Source of the DNA: Desulfohalobium retbaense DSM 5692
GTDB lineage: Bacteria > Desulfobacterota > Desulfovibrionia > Desulfovibrionales > Desulfohalobiaceae
Direction: 5' to 3'
NCBI RefSeq assembly: GCF_000024325.1
Contig: NC_013223.1
Span: 1,488,001-1,552,000 of the forward strand
DNA length: 64,000 nucleotides
Under the pieces are notes generated by a model that saw nothing but the letters and a program-made list of their open reading frames with translations, was not told the origin of the DNA and ran no database searches. This document shows, in pieces, positions 53,398 through 63,020 of this stretch (position 1 is its first letter; every line of letters starts with the position of its first letter). Made by a program: the position numbers and the translations under genes.

Positions 53398-55053
53398 CTA
53401 CATTTGTTCCGGTGCATGGACTCCAAGGAGTTCCAGGCCGTTGTGCAGCACCTGGCGCACGGCAAGCAGGAGATGGAACCGTGCCTGGAGCAAGGCGTCA
53501 CTCTCGGCGTAGAGAACTGAATGGGTATTGTAATACCGGTGGAGCAGACCGGCGAGTTCCTGCAGATAAAAGCTGACATGGTGCGGGCTCAAAGTCCTGG
53601 CAGCGCCCTGAACGACCTCGGGAAAGCGGTCAAGCTTCTTGAACAGATCCATGTCCTCGGCCGTATCCAGCAGGGCCAGATCCGCCTCGCTCACAGGGCG
53701 CGGCTCAAAGCCGCGTTCGGCCCCCTTGCGCAGGACCGAATTGATGCGGGCGTGGGCGTATTGCACATAGTAAACCGGATTGTCCATACTCTGGCGTTTG
53801 ACCAGTTCCAGATCGAAATCGAGGTGGCTGTCGCTCTTACGGGACAGGAAGATAAACCTGGCCGCATCCGGACCGACCTCGGCGCAGACATCGGCCAGGG
53901 TCTCGAATTTCCCCGCCCGTGTGGACATGCTGACCTGTTCGCCATCGCGGAGCAGATTGACCAATTGCACCAAAATGACCTGAAGATCCTCGCTAGCGCG
54001 CCCCAACGCCTGAACCGCGCCTTTCATCCGCGGCACATACCCGTGGTGGTCAGCGCCCCAGATATCGACCACGGTGTCAAAGCCGCGGGCGTATTTATCA
54101 GCGTGGTAGGCGATGTCAGAGGCAAAATAGGTCAAATCACCGTCGGATTTGCGCAGGACCCGGTCCTTGTCGTCGCCAAAAGTCGTGCTGGCAAACCACA
54201 GGGCACCATCCTGCTCATAGGCCAGGCCACGGTTGGCTAGATCCGTGAGCGTGGCCTCGACACGCCCTTTGTCCAACAGCGATTGTTCCGAAAACCAGAC
54301 CTGGTGCTCGACTCGGAAGTCACGCAAATCCCTCTTTATGCCCTCCAGAATACGCGTGAGCCCGTGCTGGCGGCAATGCTCCAAAAGTTCCGGCCAGTCC
54401 ATTGCGGACAGCGAAGCGCCGCGGGTGTCGACAAGCTCCTGGGCCAGATCACGGATGTACCCGCCCTGATAATGGTCTTCGGGAAAGGTATCCGGTCCTC
54501 CCAGCAATTCCAGAACCCGATAGGCAATGGAAGCGCCGAGGATCTGCATCTGGCGTCCGGCGTCATTGAGATAGTACTCCGTGGTCACCGTATGCCCGGT
54601 GCGGCGGAGAATACGCGCCAAACTGTCGCCGACGGCTGCGCCGCGGCCGTGACCGATATGCAGCGGGCCGGTCGGATTGGCGGACACATATTCGACCTGG
54701 ACTGTTTTCCCCTGACCCATATCGCTTTGACCGTACGACTGCCCAGCCTCCTGGATCACAGAAACGGTCTGTTGCCAGAAAGCCGGCTTGAAAAAGACAT
54801 TGAGAAAACCAGGACCGGCGATCTCGATATCCTGGATGGCCGCACCGCGCTGCAATACCTCCTCGCGCAGACTCGCCGCAAGGTCCCGGGGTTTTTGTCC
54901 CGCCTGTTTGGCCAGAACCATGGCCAGGTTCGAGGCCACATCGCCGAAATTGGGGTCCTTTGGAGTGTCCAGGCTTGCCTTGGCCGGCCACTGCCAGCCC
55001 CGATCAGCGACTACCGTTTGTAGTACTGAAGTAATATAGGTACTTGCCCGCAT
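53398..55053 (-). CDS. argS: arginyl-tRNA synthetase
   Basis: 551-residue class I synthetase charging tRNA-Arg. An N-terminal Add1 domain (about 1-85), the HIGH box as HIGHGR within YVSANPTGPLHIGHGRGAAVGD, and MSTRAGKFETL in place of a KMSKS loop, as usual for ArgS; a C-terminal DALR anticodon-binding domain (about 430-551). Length is normal for bacterial ArgS. It is followed by the SPOR gene. Confidence 0.97.
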   Translation of the reverse strand: MRASTYITSVLQTVVADRGWQWPAKASLDTPKDPNFGDVASNLAMVLAKQAGQKPRDLAASLREEVLQRGAAIQDIEIAGPGFLNVFFKPAFWQQTVSVIQEAGQSYGQSDMGQGKTVQVEYVSANPTGPLHIGHGRGAAVGDSLARILRRTGHTVTTEYYLNDAGRQMQILGASIAYRVLELLGGPDTFPEDHYQGGYIRDLAQELVDTRGASLSAMDWPELLEHCRQHGLTRILEGIKRDLRDFRVEHQVWFSEQSLLDKGRVEATLTDLANRGLAYEQDGALWFASTTFGDDKDRVLRKSDGDLTYFASDIAYHADKYARGFDTVVDIWGADHHGYVPRMKGAVQALGRASEDLQVILVQLVNLLRDGEQVSMSTRAGKFETLADVCAEVGPDAARFIFLSRKSDSHLDFDLELVKRQSMDNPVYYVQYAHARINSVLRKGAERGFEPRPVSEADLALLDTAEDMDLFKKLDRFPEVVQGAARTLSPHHVSFYLQELAGLLHRYYNTHSVLYAESDALLQARFHLLLAVRQVLHNGLELLGVHAPEQM

Positions 55054-55122
55054 GAGCTCGCTTTCGCTTTGCTTGGTGGTTAAAAAAACAGACCGCCGGG
55101 GCGGTGCCGATGGACAAATGGG

Positions 55123-56079
55123 TTATTCGGTCTCCAAGGCAGCCATATCCGGAAGGCTGCCCACGGACAAGGCTCCCCAATCCTCTGATTGGTCCTTGAG
55201 GTTCGGGGCGAGCAGTTTTTTCAGGACCTGCTTGGGCCCGAGTTCCAGCCAGAACCGAATCCCGTCGTGCCATTGCGCGGCAATGGTCTGGCTCCAGCGC
55301 ACAGAAGAGACCATCTGTTCGCTCATGGTCGAGTGGATGGTCTCACTGCTTTGCTCGGCCTGCGCCGTCACATTGAGATAAACCGGCAATTTGGCCTCCC
55401 GCCAATGCAACCGTTGCATATATCCGGCCAGTTCCTGGGCCGCCCCCTGCATCAGGGGGGAATGGAAAGCGCCACTGACCGGCAGCGGGACCGCGCGTCC
55501 CTTGTGCTCCTTGGCCAATTGCCCAAGGCGCTCCACAGCAGAGCGACGGCCACTGACAACCAGTTGCGTAGGGGCGTTATAATTGGCAATCCGCAGTTCC
55601 TGACCGGTCTCCTCGGTCACCGTATTGACCAATTCCTCGACCTGGGACTTCTGCAACTTGAGCACAGCAGCCATAGCTCCATCCTGGCCCTGACCGGCCT
55701 CAGCCATCAGCCGCCCTCGGAGGGTGACCAGTTCCAGAACCGCCTCGGCGCTCAAGACCTCAGCTGCGGCCAGGGCGGCGAACTCGCCCAGACTGTGGCC
55801 GGCAACACAGGCCACCGGAGTACGGGATCGAACCTGTCCCCAGACAGTAAGATTGGTCACCGTCAAGGCTGGCTGGAGATAGCGGGTCTCCGCCATTGCC
55901 TCGCCGTCTCCTTCCCAATATATTTCACGAAGCGGGGCCTGGGCCACGGCTTCGGCCTTTTTCCACAATTCCATGGCCTCGGGCCAATGCTCGGCGATAT
56001 CTCGACCCATCCCGGGCTCTTGCGATCCCTGGCCCGGAAAGATGGCGGCAACAGAAGCCGCGTGGGGCAACTGGGACAT
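55123..56079 (-). CDS. fabD: malonyl-CoA:ACP transacylase
   Basis: 318-residue fatty-acid synthesis enzyme loading malonyl onto acyl carrier protein. Motifs GQGSQ (residues 16-20), GHSLGEF (catalytic Ser96), the SGAFHSPLM His segment and ELGPKQVL are intact. ATG 56079 follows GGAGGAGG. It is not beside other fab genes here; it is divergent from rsmG and precedes argS by about 70 bp on the same strand. Confidence 0.96.
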   Translation of the reverse strand: MSQLPHAASVAAIFPGQGSQEPGMGRDIAEHWPEAMELWKKAEAVAQAPLREIYWEGDGEAMAETRYLQPALTVTNLTVWGQVRSRTPVACVAGHSLGEFAALAAAEVLSAEAVLELVTLRGRLMAEAGQGQDGAMAAVLKLQKSQVEELVNTVTEETGQELRIANYNAPTQLVVSGRRSAVERLGQLAKEHKGRAVPLPVSGAFHSPLMQGAAQELAGYMQRLHWREAKLPVYLNVTAQAEQSSETIHSTMSEQMVSSVRWSQTIAAQWHDGIRFWLELGPKQVLKKLLAPNLKDQSEDWGALSVGSLPDMAALETE

Positions 56080-56290
56080 AAGCCTCCTCCATCGTTGCAA
56101 AAAAGCGAGGTATACAGACTGACATGGACCGGGCACCGCCCAGCGATGCCCACACAAAAAGGGCATCAGACACGGTGCGCGAGAAACGCCCAACGGCCAG
56201 GAGTATTGACGCCCATAACAGAAATATGAAACATTTTAGTATAGCCGGATTTACCTACAAGGTAAAGTTTTTTCCTCCCTTGGAGCCGTC

Positions 56291-56950
56291 ATGACCGCAC
56301 ACACCCCCCCGCCAGATCCGCCCGCTGTCCAGGCTATGGTCCGGGAATCGGGCTATGAGATCAGCGAGGTTCAGGCCGAGCTGTTGGCCGTCTACCTGCG
56401 CTTGCTCGAACAATGGAATACCCGCATCAATCTCGTCGGTCCCAGAAAATGGCCACAGATGCTCAGCCAGCTTGTCGCCGACAGCTGGCACCTCGCTGCT
56501 TTGCTGCAGGAATTGCAATGGCCGCACCAATGCCAATCCCTTGACCTCGGGGCTGGTGCTGGTCTGCCGGGAATTCCGCTGCGTCTTTTCTGGACCCACG
56601 GGCGGTACACCCTGGTTGAAATCCGGCAAAAGCGGGTGGCCTTTCTCCACAACGCCCTGGCCCAGATGGAACTGCCCGGGACCGCCATTCACCACGGCAG
56701 GGCCGAAGAACTTCCTGAAACGCTTCTTCCAGCCCATCTCGTTCTCAGCCGAGCCTTCATGCCCTGGCACCAGCTGCTGCCCCTGGCAGGGTCCCTGCTC
56801 GACAAGACAGGACGGCTGATTATTCTTTCCAATACACCTGCACGACAGGAGATGTTCGCAGAGCGGGCCCGGCTCGTGCAAGTCAGGCCCTATCAGATAG
56901 GGGACCAGACCCGGTACTTCTGGGTCCTGGACCGGCTTGCCCGAGTCTGA
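56291..56950 (+). CDS. rsmG: 16S rRNA (guanine527-N7)-methyltransferase RsmG (GidB)
   Basis: 219-residue SAM-dependent enzyme methylating G527 of 16S rRNA; loss can give low-level streptomycin resistance. RsmG signatures: WNTRINLVGPRKWPQM, LDLGAGAGLPGIPLRLF (SAM loop), VEIRQKRVAFLHNAL and HHGRAEELPE, then VLSRAF. ATG 56291 is preceded by a weak GGAGC site. It is followed at 88 bp by the FKBP-methyltransferase fusion gene on the same strand. Confidence 0.95.
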   Translation: MTAHTPPPDPPAVQAMVRESGYEISEVQAELLAVYLRLLEQWNTRINLVGPRKWPQMLSQLVADSWHLAALLQELQWPHQCQSLDLGAGAGLPGIPLRLFWTHGRYTLVEIRQKRVAFLHNALAQMELPGTAIHHGRAEELPETLLPAHLVLSRAFMPWHQLLPLAGSLLDKTGRLIILSNTPARQEMFAERARLVQVRPYQIGDQTRYFWVLDRLARV

Positions 56951-57037
56951 GCCGCCGGAACAATGCCCCCTGTGCCAGCCGGCCCCCAGAGCTGTATAAA
57001 AAACGTTGCCGCAGGGCGTGAACCCCAGGAGGATCAA

Positions 57038-58247
57038 ATGCAGATTACCGCGGACAGTTTTGCCAGCCTACAGTTCACCATCGGGTGGGAAAGCGGTGAG
57101 GCCCGCCACACCGAGCATATTCTGGCTCAAAAGGCCAATCTCTGGCGGGACCAGTTCCCCCCCCGGCGTCAAAGAACAGCTGATTGGCGCCCGACCGGGC
57201 CAGAGCATCACTCTCGAATACGCACCGGGCGACCTCCTGCCCCTCCCTGAATCCACCAAGACCCGGACAGTGCCCCGAACCAGCTTTCGGAGCCCAGAAT
57301 TGCGAGGCAGGACCATTGCCCCCCGTTTCGGCCGGTTTTATCCGCTTGGGCTGCTCAGCGGCATTCCAGGCGTTTTTCGCGCCAACGCGACCCCGTTTCG
57401 GGTCACCGGAATTGAGAAAGCCGCCCTTACGGCTGACTGGAACCATCCCCTGGCCGGCCGGAACCTGACTTTGGGCATCGAAATCCTTGATGCGGCGCCG
57501 AAGGACACCGACACCGGGGGACGGGTCACGGACTGGACGGAATTCCTCCTGAGCGGTGGACCAGGCATGCAGGCCAGAAGCCAGGGCGAACCAACAGATT
57601 TCACCGAGCCCGATGCCCTCCAGCGCGACGACCCCGATGATGACGCCCAATTCTATGCTGAACCAAGGCTGGTGGGGCATATCGACCGCCAAGCCAGCGC
57701 CTGCCTGGGCGAGGAGTACGCTCGCCTGGTCAAACCAGGACACGAGGTCCTGGATCTCATGAGCAGTGTCGAGTCCCATCTGCCGGACACGCACGGCTCC
57801 AATGTCACAGGACTGGGACTCAATGCCCAGGAAATGGCCCAGAATCCGGCCCTGAACCGCCACGTGGTCCACGACCTCAACACCAATCCGACCATCCCGT
57901 TTGCGGACAGCAGCTTCGACCTGCTCCTATGCTCCATGTCTGTGGAATATCTGACGAGACCGAGGGAAGTGGTGGGGGAGATGATTCGCGTCCTGCGTCC
58001 CGGCGGCCTGGTGGCGATCAGTTTCTCCAACCGCTGGTTCCCGCCCAAGACAACCTATCTCTGGACCGACCTCCATCCTTTCGAACGCCTCGGGCTGGTC
58101 GCCGACTATCTCTTGCAGGGGCCGCAATGCACCGCTCTGCAAACGGTGACCTACCGCAACTGGTGGCGCCCCCCGGAAGACAGATACAGTGGCACCCTGA
58201 CCCAGGCCGACCCCATATTTCTGGCCACGGCACGAAAGCCCGGCTAG
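57038..58247 (+). CDS. SlyD-like FKBP / SAM-methyltransferase fusion, frameshifted at a C8 tract
   Basis: One gene split between two frames. ATG 57038 has AGGAGG upstream and encodes about 42 residues ending DQFPP; at C8 (57157-57164) the frame must shift (seven Cs would restore it) to continue GVKEQLIGARPGQSI to the stop at 58247. The restored protein is about 402 aa. N-terminal part: diverged SlyD-type FKBP domain (GQSITLEYAPGDLLP, RFYPLGLL, and the hallmark NHPLAGR-LTL). C-terminal part (about 215-395): class I methyltransferase (EVLDLMSSVESHL, PFADSSFDLLLCSMSVEYL, RVLRPGGLVAISFSN). The mutation could be real, phase-variable or a read error. Substrate unknown. Confidence 0.75.
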
Positions 58248-58314
58248 CTCCATGCTAGCCCAACGCGGTCTTGGGGATCGCTCAAAAAGAGTAACGGACA
58301 CCAGGCGATGAGGG

Positions 58315-59745
58315 TTAGCCAAGAGGAAGGGTGCCCTGACGCTCGGAGGCCGTGGCCGGAAAAAATCGCCGGATATAGGCCTGGACGTCGAATTTGCGTG
58401 CTGCGCCGCGATCGTTCATGTAACGGACCTTGCCGTAGACCGGACGTTCCTTCCACGGCCGGTCGTGAACGCCCCCGATGGACCAGAGGACGCCAGTATA
58501 GCCGTTGGGATCGCGTCCATCGAGTTCATAGCGGTCGTTCAGAGTGATGGCCGTGGACAGCGCTTCTTCCGGGGAGGCCGACCATTCCAGGATCTTCTTG
58601 GCCCAATACATCCGCATATAGCCATGCATTTTTCCGGTCTGGACCATCTCCTGCTGGGCCGCATTCCAGAGGGGGTCGTGGGTGCGGGCCGCTTCCCACT
58701 GCTCGAAAGTATACACCACCTCGCGATGATCCCCACGGTGGTCGTCCAGGGTCTGCTGGGCCCAGGCGGGCAGCCCGCCAAAACAGTCGTAGACGGGGTT
58801 ATAAAAGCAGAAATTCTCAGCCAGTTCCCGGCGGATGACCAATTCCTCGAGAAACCCCTCCCTGGACTCGGCGGGAGCCCAGTTCGCGTCCCGGGCCATC
58901 AGCGCCACCCGCTGCGGCGCAATCTGGCCGAAATGGAGATAGGGGGACAGACCGGACACCGCGCCAGCAGTGGGGTCGTTGCGTTTTTCAGCATAGGCGC
59001 TCAGGCCTGAGGCTATAAATTCCCGGGCGAGATCCAGGGCAGTTTCTTCACCGGAGGACCAGGACAGCGGTGGGCCATACTCTGGCGCCGCCAGCGAGCG
59101 GGAGGCCGCCTCCCAATCCGGCTCTGGCAAGAGGCTGCCCCGCCAGGGCACCGGGTGGGGCACAAGTTCGGGAAACGGATCCAGAAATTCAGGCAGCTGT
59201 CGTTGCAATTTGGGCCGAATGGTCCTGGCGGCATACTCCTGCTTTTCAGAGGCCCATCGGCAAGGAACCACGTTATGGGCGTCGACCTCCAGGCATTCGC
59301 CTTCCCAATGGCCGGCAAAGGTATGCTGCCACTGCTGCTTGGTGCGCAGGGGATCAAAATCCATCACCACGGTGCCGATCGCATGGGTACGGCAAAATCC
59401 AGCCAGTTCCCCCGGGGGGTCCTCTCCGGTCAAAAGGACAAAAGGGATGCCCAGCTTGGCGGCCGAGTCGGCCACCTGGCGCAGCCCGGTGAGCATGAAA
59501 TCGAAATGGCGTCTGGCGCCCCCGCTGTAGGACGGCACGAGACAGAAAACGATGATCAGGGGAGCCTGACGCGTTCGGGCCATATGCTGGGCCTGGAGCA
59601 GGGCCCAATTGTCGTGCAGGCGTTGATCCCGGCTCATCCAATAGGCCACCGGCCCGGAACCCCGGACCGAGGGAGTGTGACAATACAGCCGTTGGGCATG
59701 AACTGGGGAAGCGGGGAGGGACACGAAACTCTCCTTGAGAACCAT
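58315..59745 (-). CDS. class II CPD photolyase
   Basis: 476-residue blue-light enzyme splitting cyclobutane pyrimidine dimers with FADH-. N-terminal alpha/beta antenna domain (about 35-170), then the helical FAD domain: SGLSPYLHFGQIAPQRV, LVIRRELAENFCFYNP, KMHGYMRMYWAKKILEWS, DRYELDGRDPNGYTGVLWSIGG and KVRYMNDRGAARKFD, all characteristic of class II. Start ATG 59745 is approximate; upstream Ser/Pro-rich residues may not be translated. It follows an atypical SDR gene by 29 bp and belongs to the photolyase group ending this window. Confidence 0.94.
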   Translation of the reverse strand: MVLKESFVSLPASPVHAQRLYCHTPSVRGSGPVAYWMSRDQRLHDNWALLQAQHMARTRQAPLIIVFCLVPSYSGGARRHFDFMLTGLRQVADSAAKLGIPFVLLTGEDPPGELAGFCRTHAIGTVVMDFDPLRTKQQWQHTFAGHWEGECLEVDAHNVVPCRWASEKQEYAARTIRPKLQRQLPEFLDPFPELVPHPVPWRGSLLPEPDWEAASRSLAAPEYGPPLSWSSGEETALDLAREFIASGLSAYAEKRNDPTAGAVSGLSPYLHFGQIAPQRVALMARDANWAPAESREGFLEELVIRRELAENFCFYNPVYDCFGGLPAWAQQTLDDHRGDHREVVYTFEQWEAARTHDPLWNAAQQEMVQTGKMHGYMRMYWAKKILEWSASPEEALSTAITLNDRYELDGRDPNGYTGVLWSIGGVHDRPWKERPVYGKVRYMNDRGAARKFDVQAYIRRFFPATASERQGTLPLG

Positions 59746-59774
59746 TGGAGCAGACAACAGGAGGCGACCGGGGA

Positions 59775-61316
59775 TCAGGCCCCCGGTAACCGGCAACTAT
59801 CCCGGCGTTGGGCGGCAACCCGGGTCGGCGGGGTCAGGATGGGCCGGTCAATGGCCGCCGCAATTTCTTGAAGCATTCCTTTAAAAATAAAAACGTGTGA
59901 TGGCGCCAGGGCATACCAGTAGAGCATTCCCCACAAGCCGCGGGGCAGAAAACTGGCCGCCTGGACAAGTTCCGTTCGCCCCGGCCCGAGGGAGTGGAGC
60001 CGGAACTCCAGCACGGCTTCGCCAGGGAGTTTCATTTCCGCCAGCAACTGCAACCGGCTGTTTTCCTGGACATCCAGGACCCGCCAGAAATCGAGCCCGT
60101 CACCGACGCGGATCTCCTCCGGGTCACGGCGCCCGCGGCGCAGGCCGACGCCACCGAGCAAGCGGTCCATAAGCCCACGCAACCACCACAAACGGTCACC
60201 GTAATACCAGCCTGTGTCGCCCCCGATGCGCCGGATCGGTTGCCAGACCTCTTCGGGATCCGCAGCAATCACGGTGCGAAACGAACATTCGAGAATGGTC
60301 CCTCCGGCGTAGTAGGCGTCTTCGCAGCTGACCCATTCCGGCTCGGTGGCCTGGCCGGCATCAAACCAGCAGGTGGCCACCTGCTGCTGCCGGACCCGGT
60401 CCAGGGAGCGGCGGATGGCCTCCCGGCAGGTGAGCAGATCCTGCGGCACCATCTCCCGAATGCGCGTGTCCTGACAGACCACGGTATTTCGCAGTCCTTC
60501 GGTCAAAGGGCGGGCCAACGTCGCCGGCACCGGAGTGACCAGATGGATCCAATAGGAACTGAGTTTGGGGGAAAAGACCGGTACGGGGATGATCAGCCGG
60601 CGCCGGAGGCCGGCCTCCTCGGCGTAGAGCCGAAAGAGTTCCGCATAGGTCACGATATCGGGGCCGCCGATATCCAGGGTCTGACCGAGGGCCGGGGGAT
60701 TGTCCAGGACTCCGGTCAGGTACTCCAGGACATTGGAGATGGCGATCGGTTGGCAGCGGCTTTGCACCCAGCGCGGCGTGAGCATGACCGGCAGGCGCTC
60801 GACGAGATAGCGCATCAATTCGAAAGAGGCACTGCCAGCCCCGAGGATCATGGCCGCTCGTAAAAAGGTGCAGGGCACCGAACCTTCCTGCAGGATCCGT
60901 CCAACCTCGAGTCGCGAGAGCAGGTGGTGGCTGAGGTCCTCGTCATCGTCTCCCAAGCCCCCCAAATAGATGATCTGCTCCATACCGGCTGCTTCGGCCG
61001 CCCGGACCATATTCCGGGCCGCAATACGGTCTGTCTCGGCGAAATCCTGTATTTGCGGGGCCATAGAGTGCACCAGATAGTACACCGCCCGGCACCCTTG
61101 GGCCGCTTCGAGCAGACTTGTCTCTTCCAGAACATCCGCCTGCACGAGTTCGATTGCGGGATGGTCCGCGAATGGACGACAGGACAATTTCTCCAGGGAG
61201 CGTCCGGCGGCGCGGACGCGATAGCCGCGTTCTAGCAACAGGGGGACCAGACGCCCTCCGACGTAGCCGGTCGCTCCCAGCACCAACACCGGCTTGGCAG
61301 ATTCGTGCTCAGGCAT
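59775..61316 (-). CDS. atypical SDR (NmrA-like) oxidoreductase with DUF2867
   Basis: 513 residues. N-terminal NAD(P)-binding Rossmann domain with GATGYVGGRLVPLLLERGY and YYLVHSM (about 8-300), and a C-terminal DUF2867 region (about 330-495; DVQENSRLQLLAEMKLPGEAVLEF, PRGLWGMLYWYALAPSHVFIFKG). Such fusions are often encoded near photolyase genes. It overlaps the DUF523-DUF1722 gene by eight bases. The substrate is unknown; a lipid or quinone epimerase/reductase-like role is possible. Confidence 0.88.
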   Translation of the reverse strand: MPEHESAKPVLVLGATGYVGGRLVPLLLERGYRVRAAGRSLEKLSCRPFADHPAIELVQADVLEETSLLEAAQGCRAVYYLVHSMAPQIQDFAETDRIAARNMVRAAEAAGMEQIIYLGGLGDDDEDLSHHLLSRLEVGRILQEGSVPCTFLRAAMILGAGSASFELMRYLVERLPVMLTPRWVQSRCQPIAISNVLEYLTGVLDNPPALGQTLDIGGPDIVTYAELFRLYAEEAGLRRRLIIPVPVFSPKLSSYWIHLVTPVPATLARPLTEGLRNTVVCQDTRIREMVPQDLLTCREAIRRSLDRVRQQQVATCWFDAGQATEPEWVSCEDAYYAGGTILECSFRTVIAADPEEVWQPIRRIGGDTGWYYGDRLWWLRGLMDRLLGGVGLRRGRRDPEEIRVGDGLDFWRVLDVQENSRLQLLAEMKLPGEAVLEFRLHSLGPGRTELVQAASFLPRGLWGMLYWYALAPSHVFIFKGMLQEIAAAIDRPILTPPTRVAAQRRDSCRLPGA

Positions 61317-62280
61317 TGTTGCGCAACCTCAACTCGATGGGGTGGGGATTGAGATAGTACTGCAAACCCAAATAGGGTTCCTCATACTTGCGTACAAAAT
61401 GGTTGACCAGGGTAATGGGCACAATCAAAGGCACATTTCCCGCGCGATAGTGTTCGAGGATTTCCAAGAATTCCTGTTTCTCGTCACTGCTGAGCTGGTC
61501 TTTGAAATAGCCGAGGAGGTGGTGCAGGACATTGATATGTTTCTTGGTCGTTGTCTTGACCCGCATAGCCCGGTCCAGAAGTTCCAGATAGCCCGGCAAA
61601 AGGGCGTCTGGCTCCATTTGCTTGGCCTGGGCCACATACCGGCCCATTTCCTTATACAGTTCCGGACTGTGAGCCATAAGCAGGAGCTTGTGCCGGGAAT
61701 GAAAATCGACCAGCCGCCCGACATCGGGGCCCTGTTTGGCCAATTGCCGCCACCGCCAGTAGACAAAGACGCGTTCGATAAACTGTTCACGCAATTTCGG
61801 ATCGTGCAGCCGCCCTTCGTCCTCCACCGGCAGCAGGGGAAAACGGTCCATGAACATCCTGGCCCAGATGCCAACACCTGTCGGAGCAGGCATGCCCTGT
61901 TCGTTGTAGACCTTGATCCGTTCCATCCCACTGCTCGGAGAGCGACTTTTGAAAATATACCCGCACAAATCCTTCTCAGCGAGTTCTTCGAGCTTGCTTT
62001 CGCCCCAGGCCTGCATCTGGTCGGTATGATCTTCACGGGAACGGATGGTCACCAGACGCGGTGCCTCCGGTTCCCCGACCAGACGCAGTGCCTCACGCGG
62101 TACGGGCATGCCGCATTCCACCTCGGGACAGACAGGGACATACTCGAAGTACCGCCCGAGCGTGTCCCGGACATAGCGGTCCAGTTTGTGCCCTCCGTCG
62201 TAGCGCACCGCCTTGCCCAGAAGACAAGTACTCACTCCAAGTCTGATGGACGCCTCGTTCGAGTGTGCTGGTATCTCCAT
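61309..62280 (-). CDS. DUF523-DUF1722 protein (YbgA-like)
   Basis: 323 residues with an N-terminal DUF523 domain (about 10-155; VSTCLLGKAVRYDGGHKLD, PVCPEVECGMPVPREALRL, GYIFKSRSPSSGM; several conserved Cys) and a C-terminal DUF1722/YbgA helical domain (about 185-315; FHSRHKLLLMAHSPELYKEMG, HINVLHHLLGYFKDQLS). ybgA lies beside phr in Escherichia coli, and the same association appears here. The function is unknown; a link to light or UV response is inferred from neighbours. Confidence 0.92.
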   Translation of the reverse strand: MEIPAHSNEASIRLGVSTCLLGKAVRYDGGHKLDRYVRDTLGRYFEYVPVCPEVECGMPVPREALRLVGEPEAPRLVTIRSREDHTDQMQAWGESKLEELAEKDLCGYIFKSRSPSSGMERIKVYNEQGMPAPTGVGIWARMFMDRFPLLPVEDEGRLHDPKLREQFIERVFVYWRWRQLAKQGPDVGRLVDFHSRHKLLLMAHSPELYKEMGRYVAQAKQMEPDALLPGYLELLDRAMRVKTTTKKHINVLHHLLGYFKDQLSSDEKQEFLEILEHYRAGNVPLIVPITLVNHFVRKYEEPYLGLQYYLNPHPIELRLRNNA

Positions 62281-62347
62281 TGCTTCCTCGTTGTGGTTTG
62301 GCGTTGTCGTGTGGTAGCATCACGCTATTGGTCCGGTGCGCCCGGGA

Positions 62348-62842
62348 TTACTCCTGATCCGTGATCCCGGTCTCGATCAGGGTCACGTCCTGAAAATGCT
62401 CCACAAGCAGCAACCGGTGTGCGCTCACGCAGAGCAAGGCTGTGCCTGGGTCCTGGACAAAGGAGGCCAGATGCGGGTGGCGCTCAGATAATGCGGCCAC
62501 GGCCCGGTCCTGATCTCCAGCGGGACAGATCCGGGCCGTGCCCAGGACAGTCACCGCCTTGGCCGTATGACTGTCTTCAGGGGCGTTGCGGCTGCTGTCG
62601 ATCAACAGGGAGACCTTTGGATTGTGCTCGATATTCGTCATTTTTTCGCTGTGCGACGGTGAGGCCATCACAAGCTGGCGGGGATCTCCGTCCAGCCAGG
62701 CGAAGGCCATAAGACTGCAGTACGGTTGATCCTCCCGGGCTGTAGCCAGCACCGCGGTACGCTGCTCAGTGAAAAATCCGGTAAAAAAGGCATGCCAGTG
62801 CGGACTCCAAAAGACCGGTGGCGGGGCGTCAGGCGGGGTCAT
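62348..62842 (-). CDS. PNPOx-like FMN-binding split-barrel protein
   Basis: 164-residue member of the pyridoxamine-5'-phosphate-oxidase-like fold: AVLATAREDQPYCSLMAFAWL, LVMASPSHSEKMTNIEHNPKVSLLID and VTVLGTARICPAGD. These usually bind FMN or heme and reduce small substrates; true PNPOx residues are not evident. It sits 67 bp upstream of the YbgA-like gene on the same strand and is divergent from a TIGR01777 SDR gene. Confidence 0.88.
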   Translation of the reverse strand: MTPPDAPPPVFWSPHWHAFFTGFFTEQRTAVLATAREDQPYCSLMAFAWLDGDPRQLVMASPSHSEKMTNIEHNPKVSLLIDSSRNAPEDSHTAKAVTVLGTARICPAGDQDRAVAALSERHPHLASFVQDPGTALLCVSAHRLLLVEHFQDVTLIETGITDQE

Positions 62843-63020
62843 GGGGAATTCCTTTGCGTTGAGGCAGCCGATCTGTAAAGGTTGACCCTGGTGCTGGGAA
62901 GAACTGCTGCAGCCAGTGAAACCGGAATCACGGGCACACCAGGATCATGGATTTCCATTTTGGCACAGGGCGGCAAGAGAGACAAGCCATCCCAACCCAT
63001 TGCAGCAAAAGGGGCAGGCT

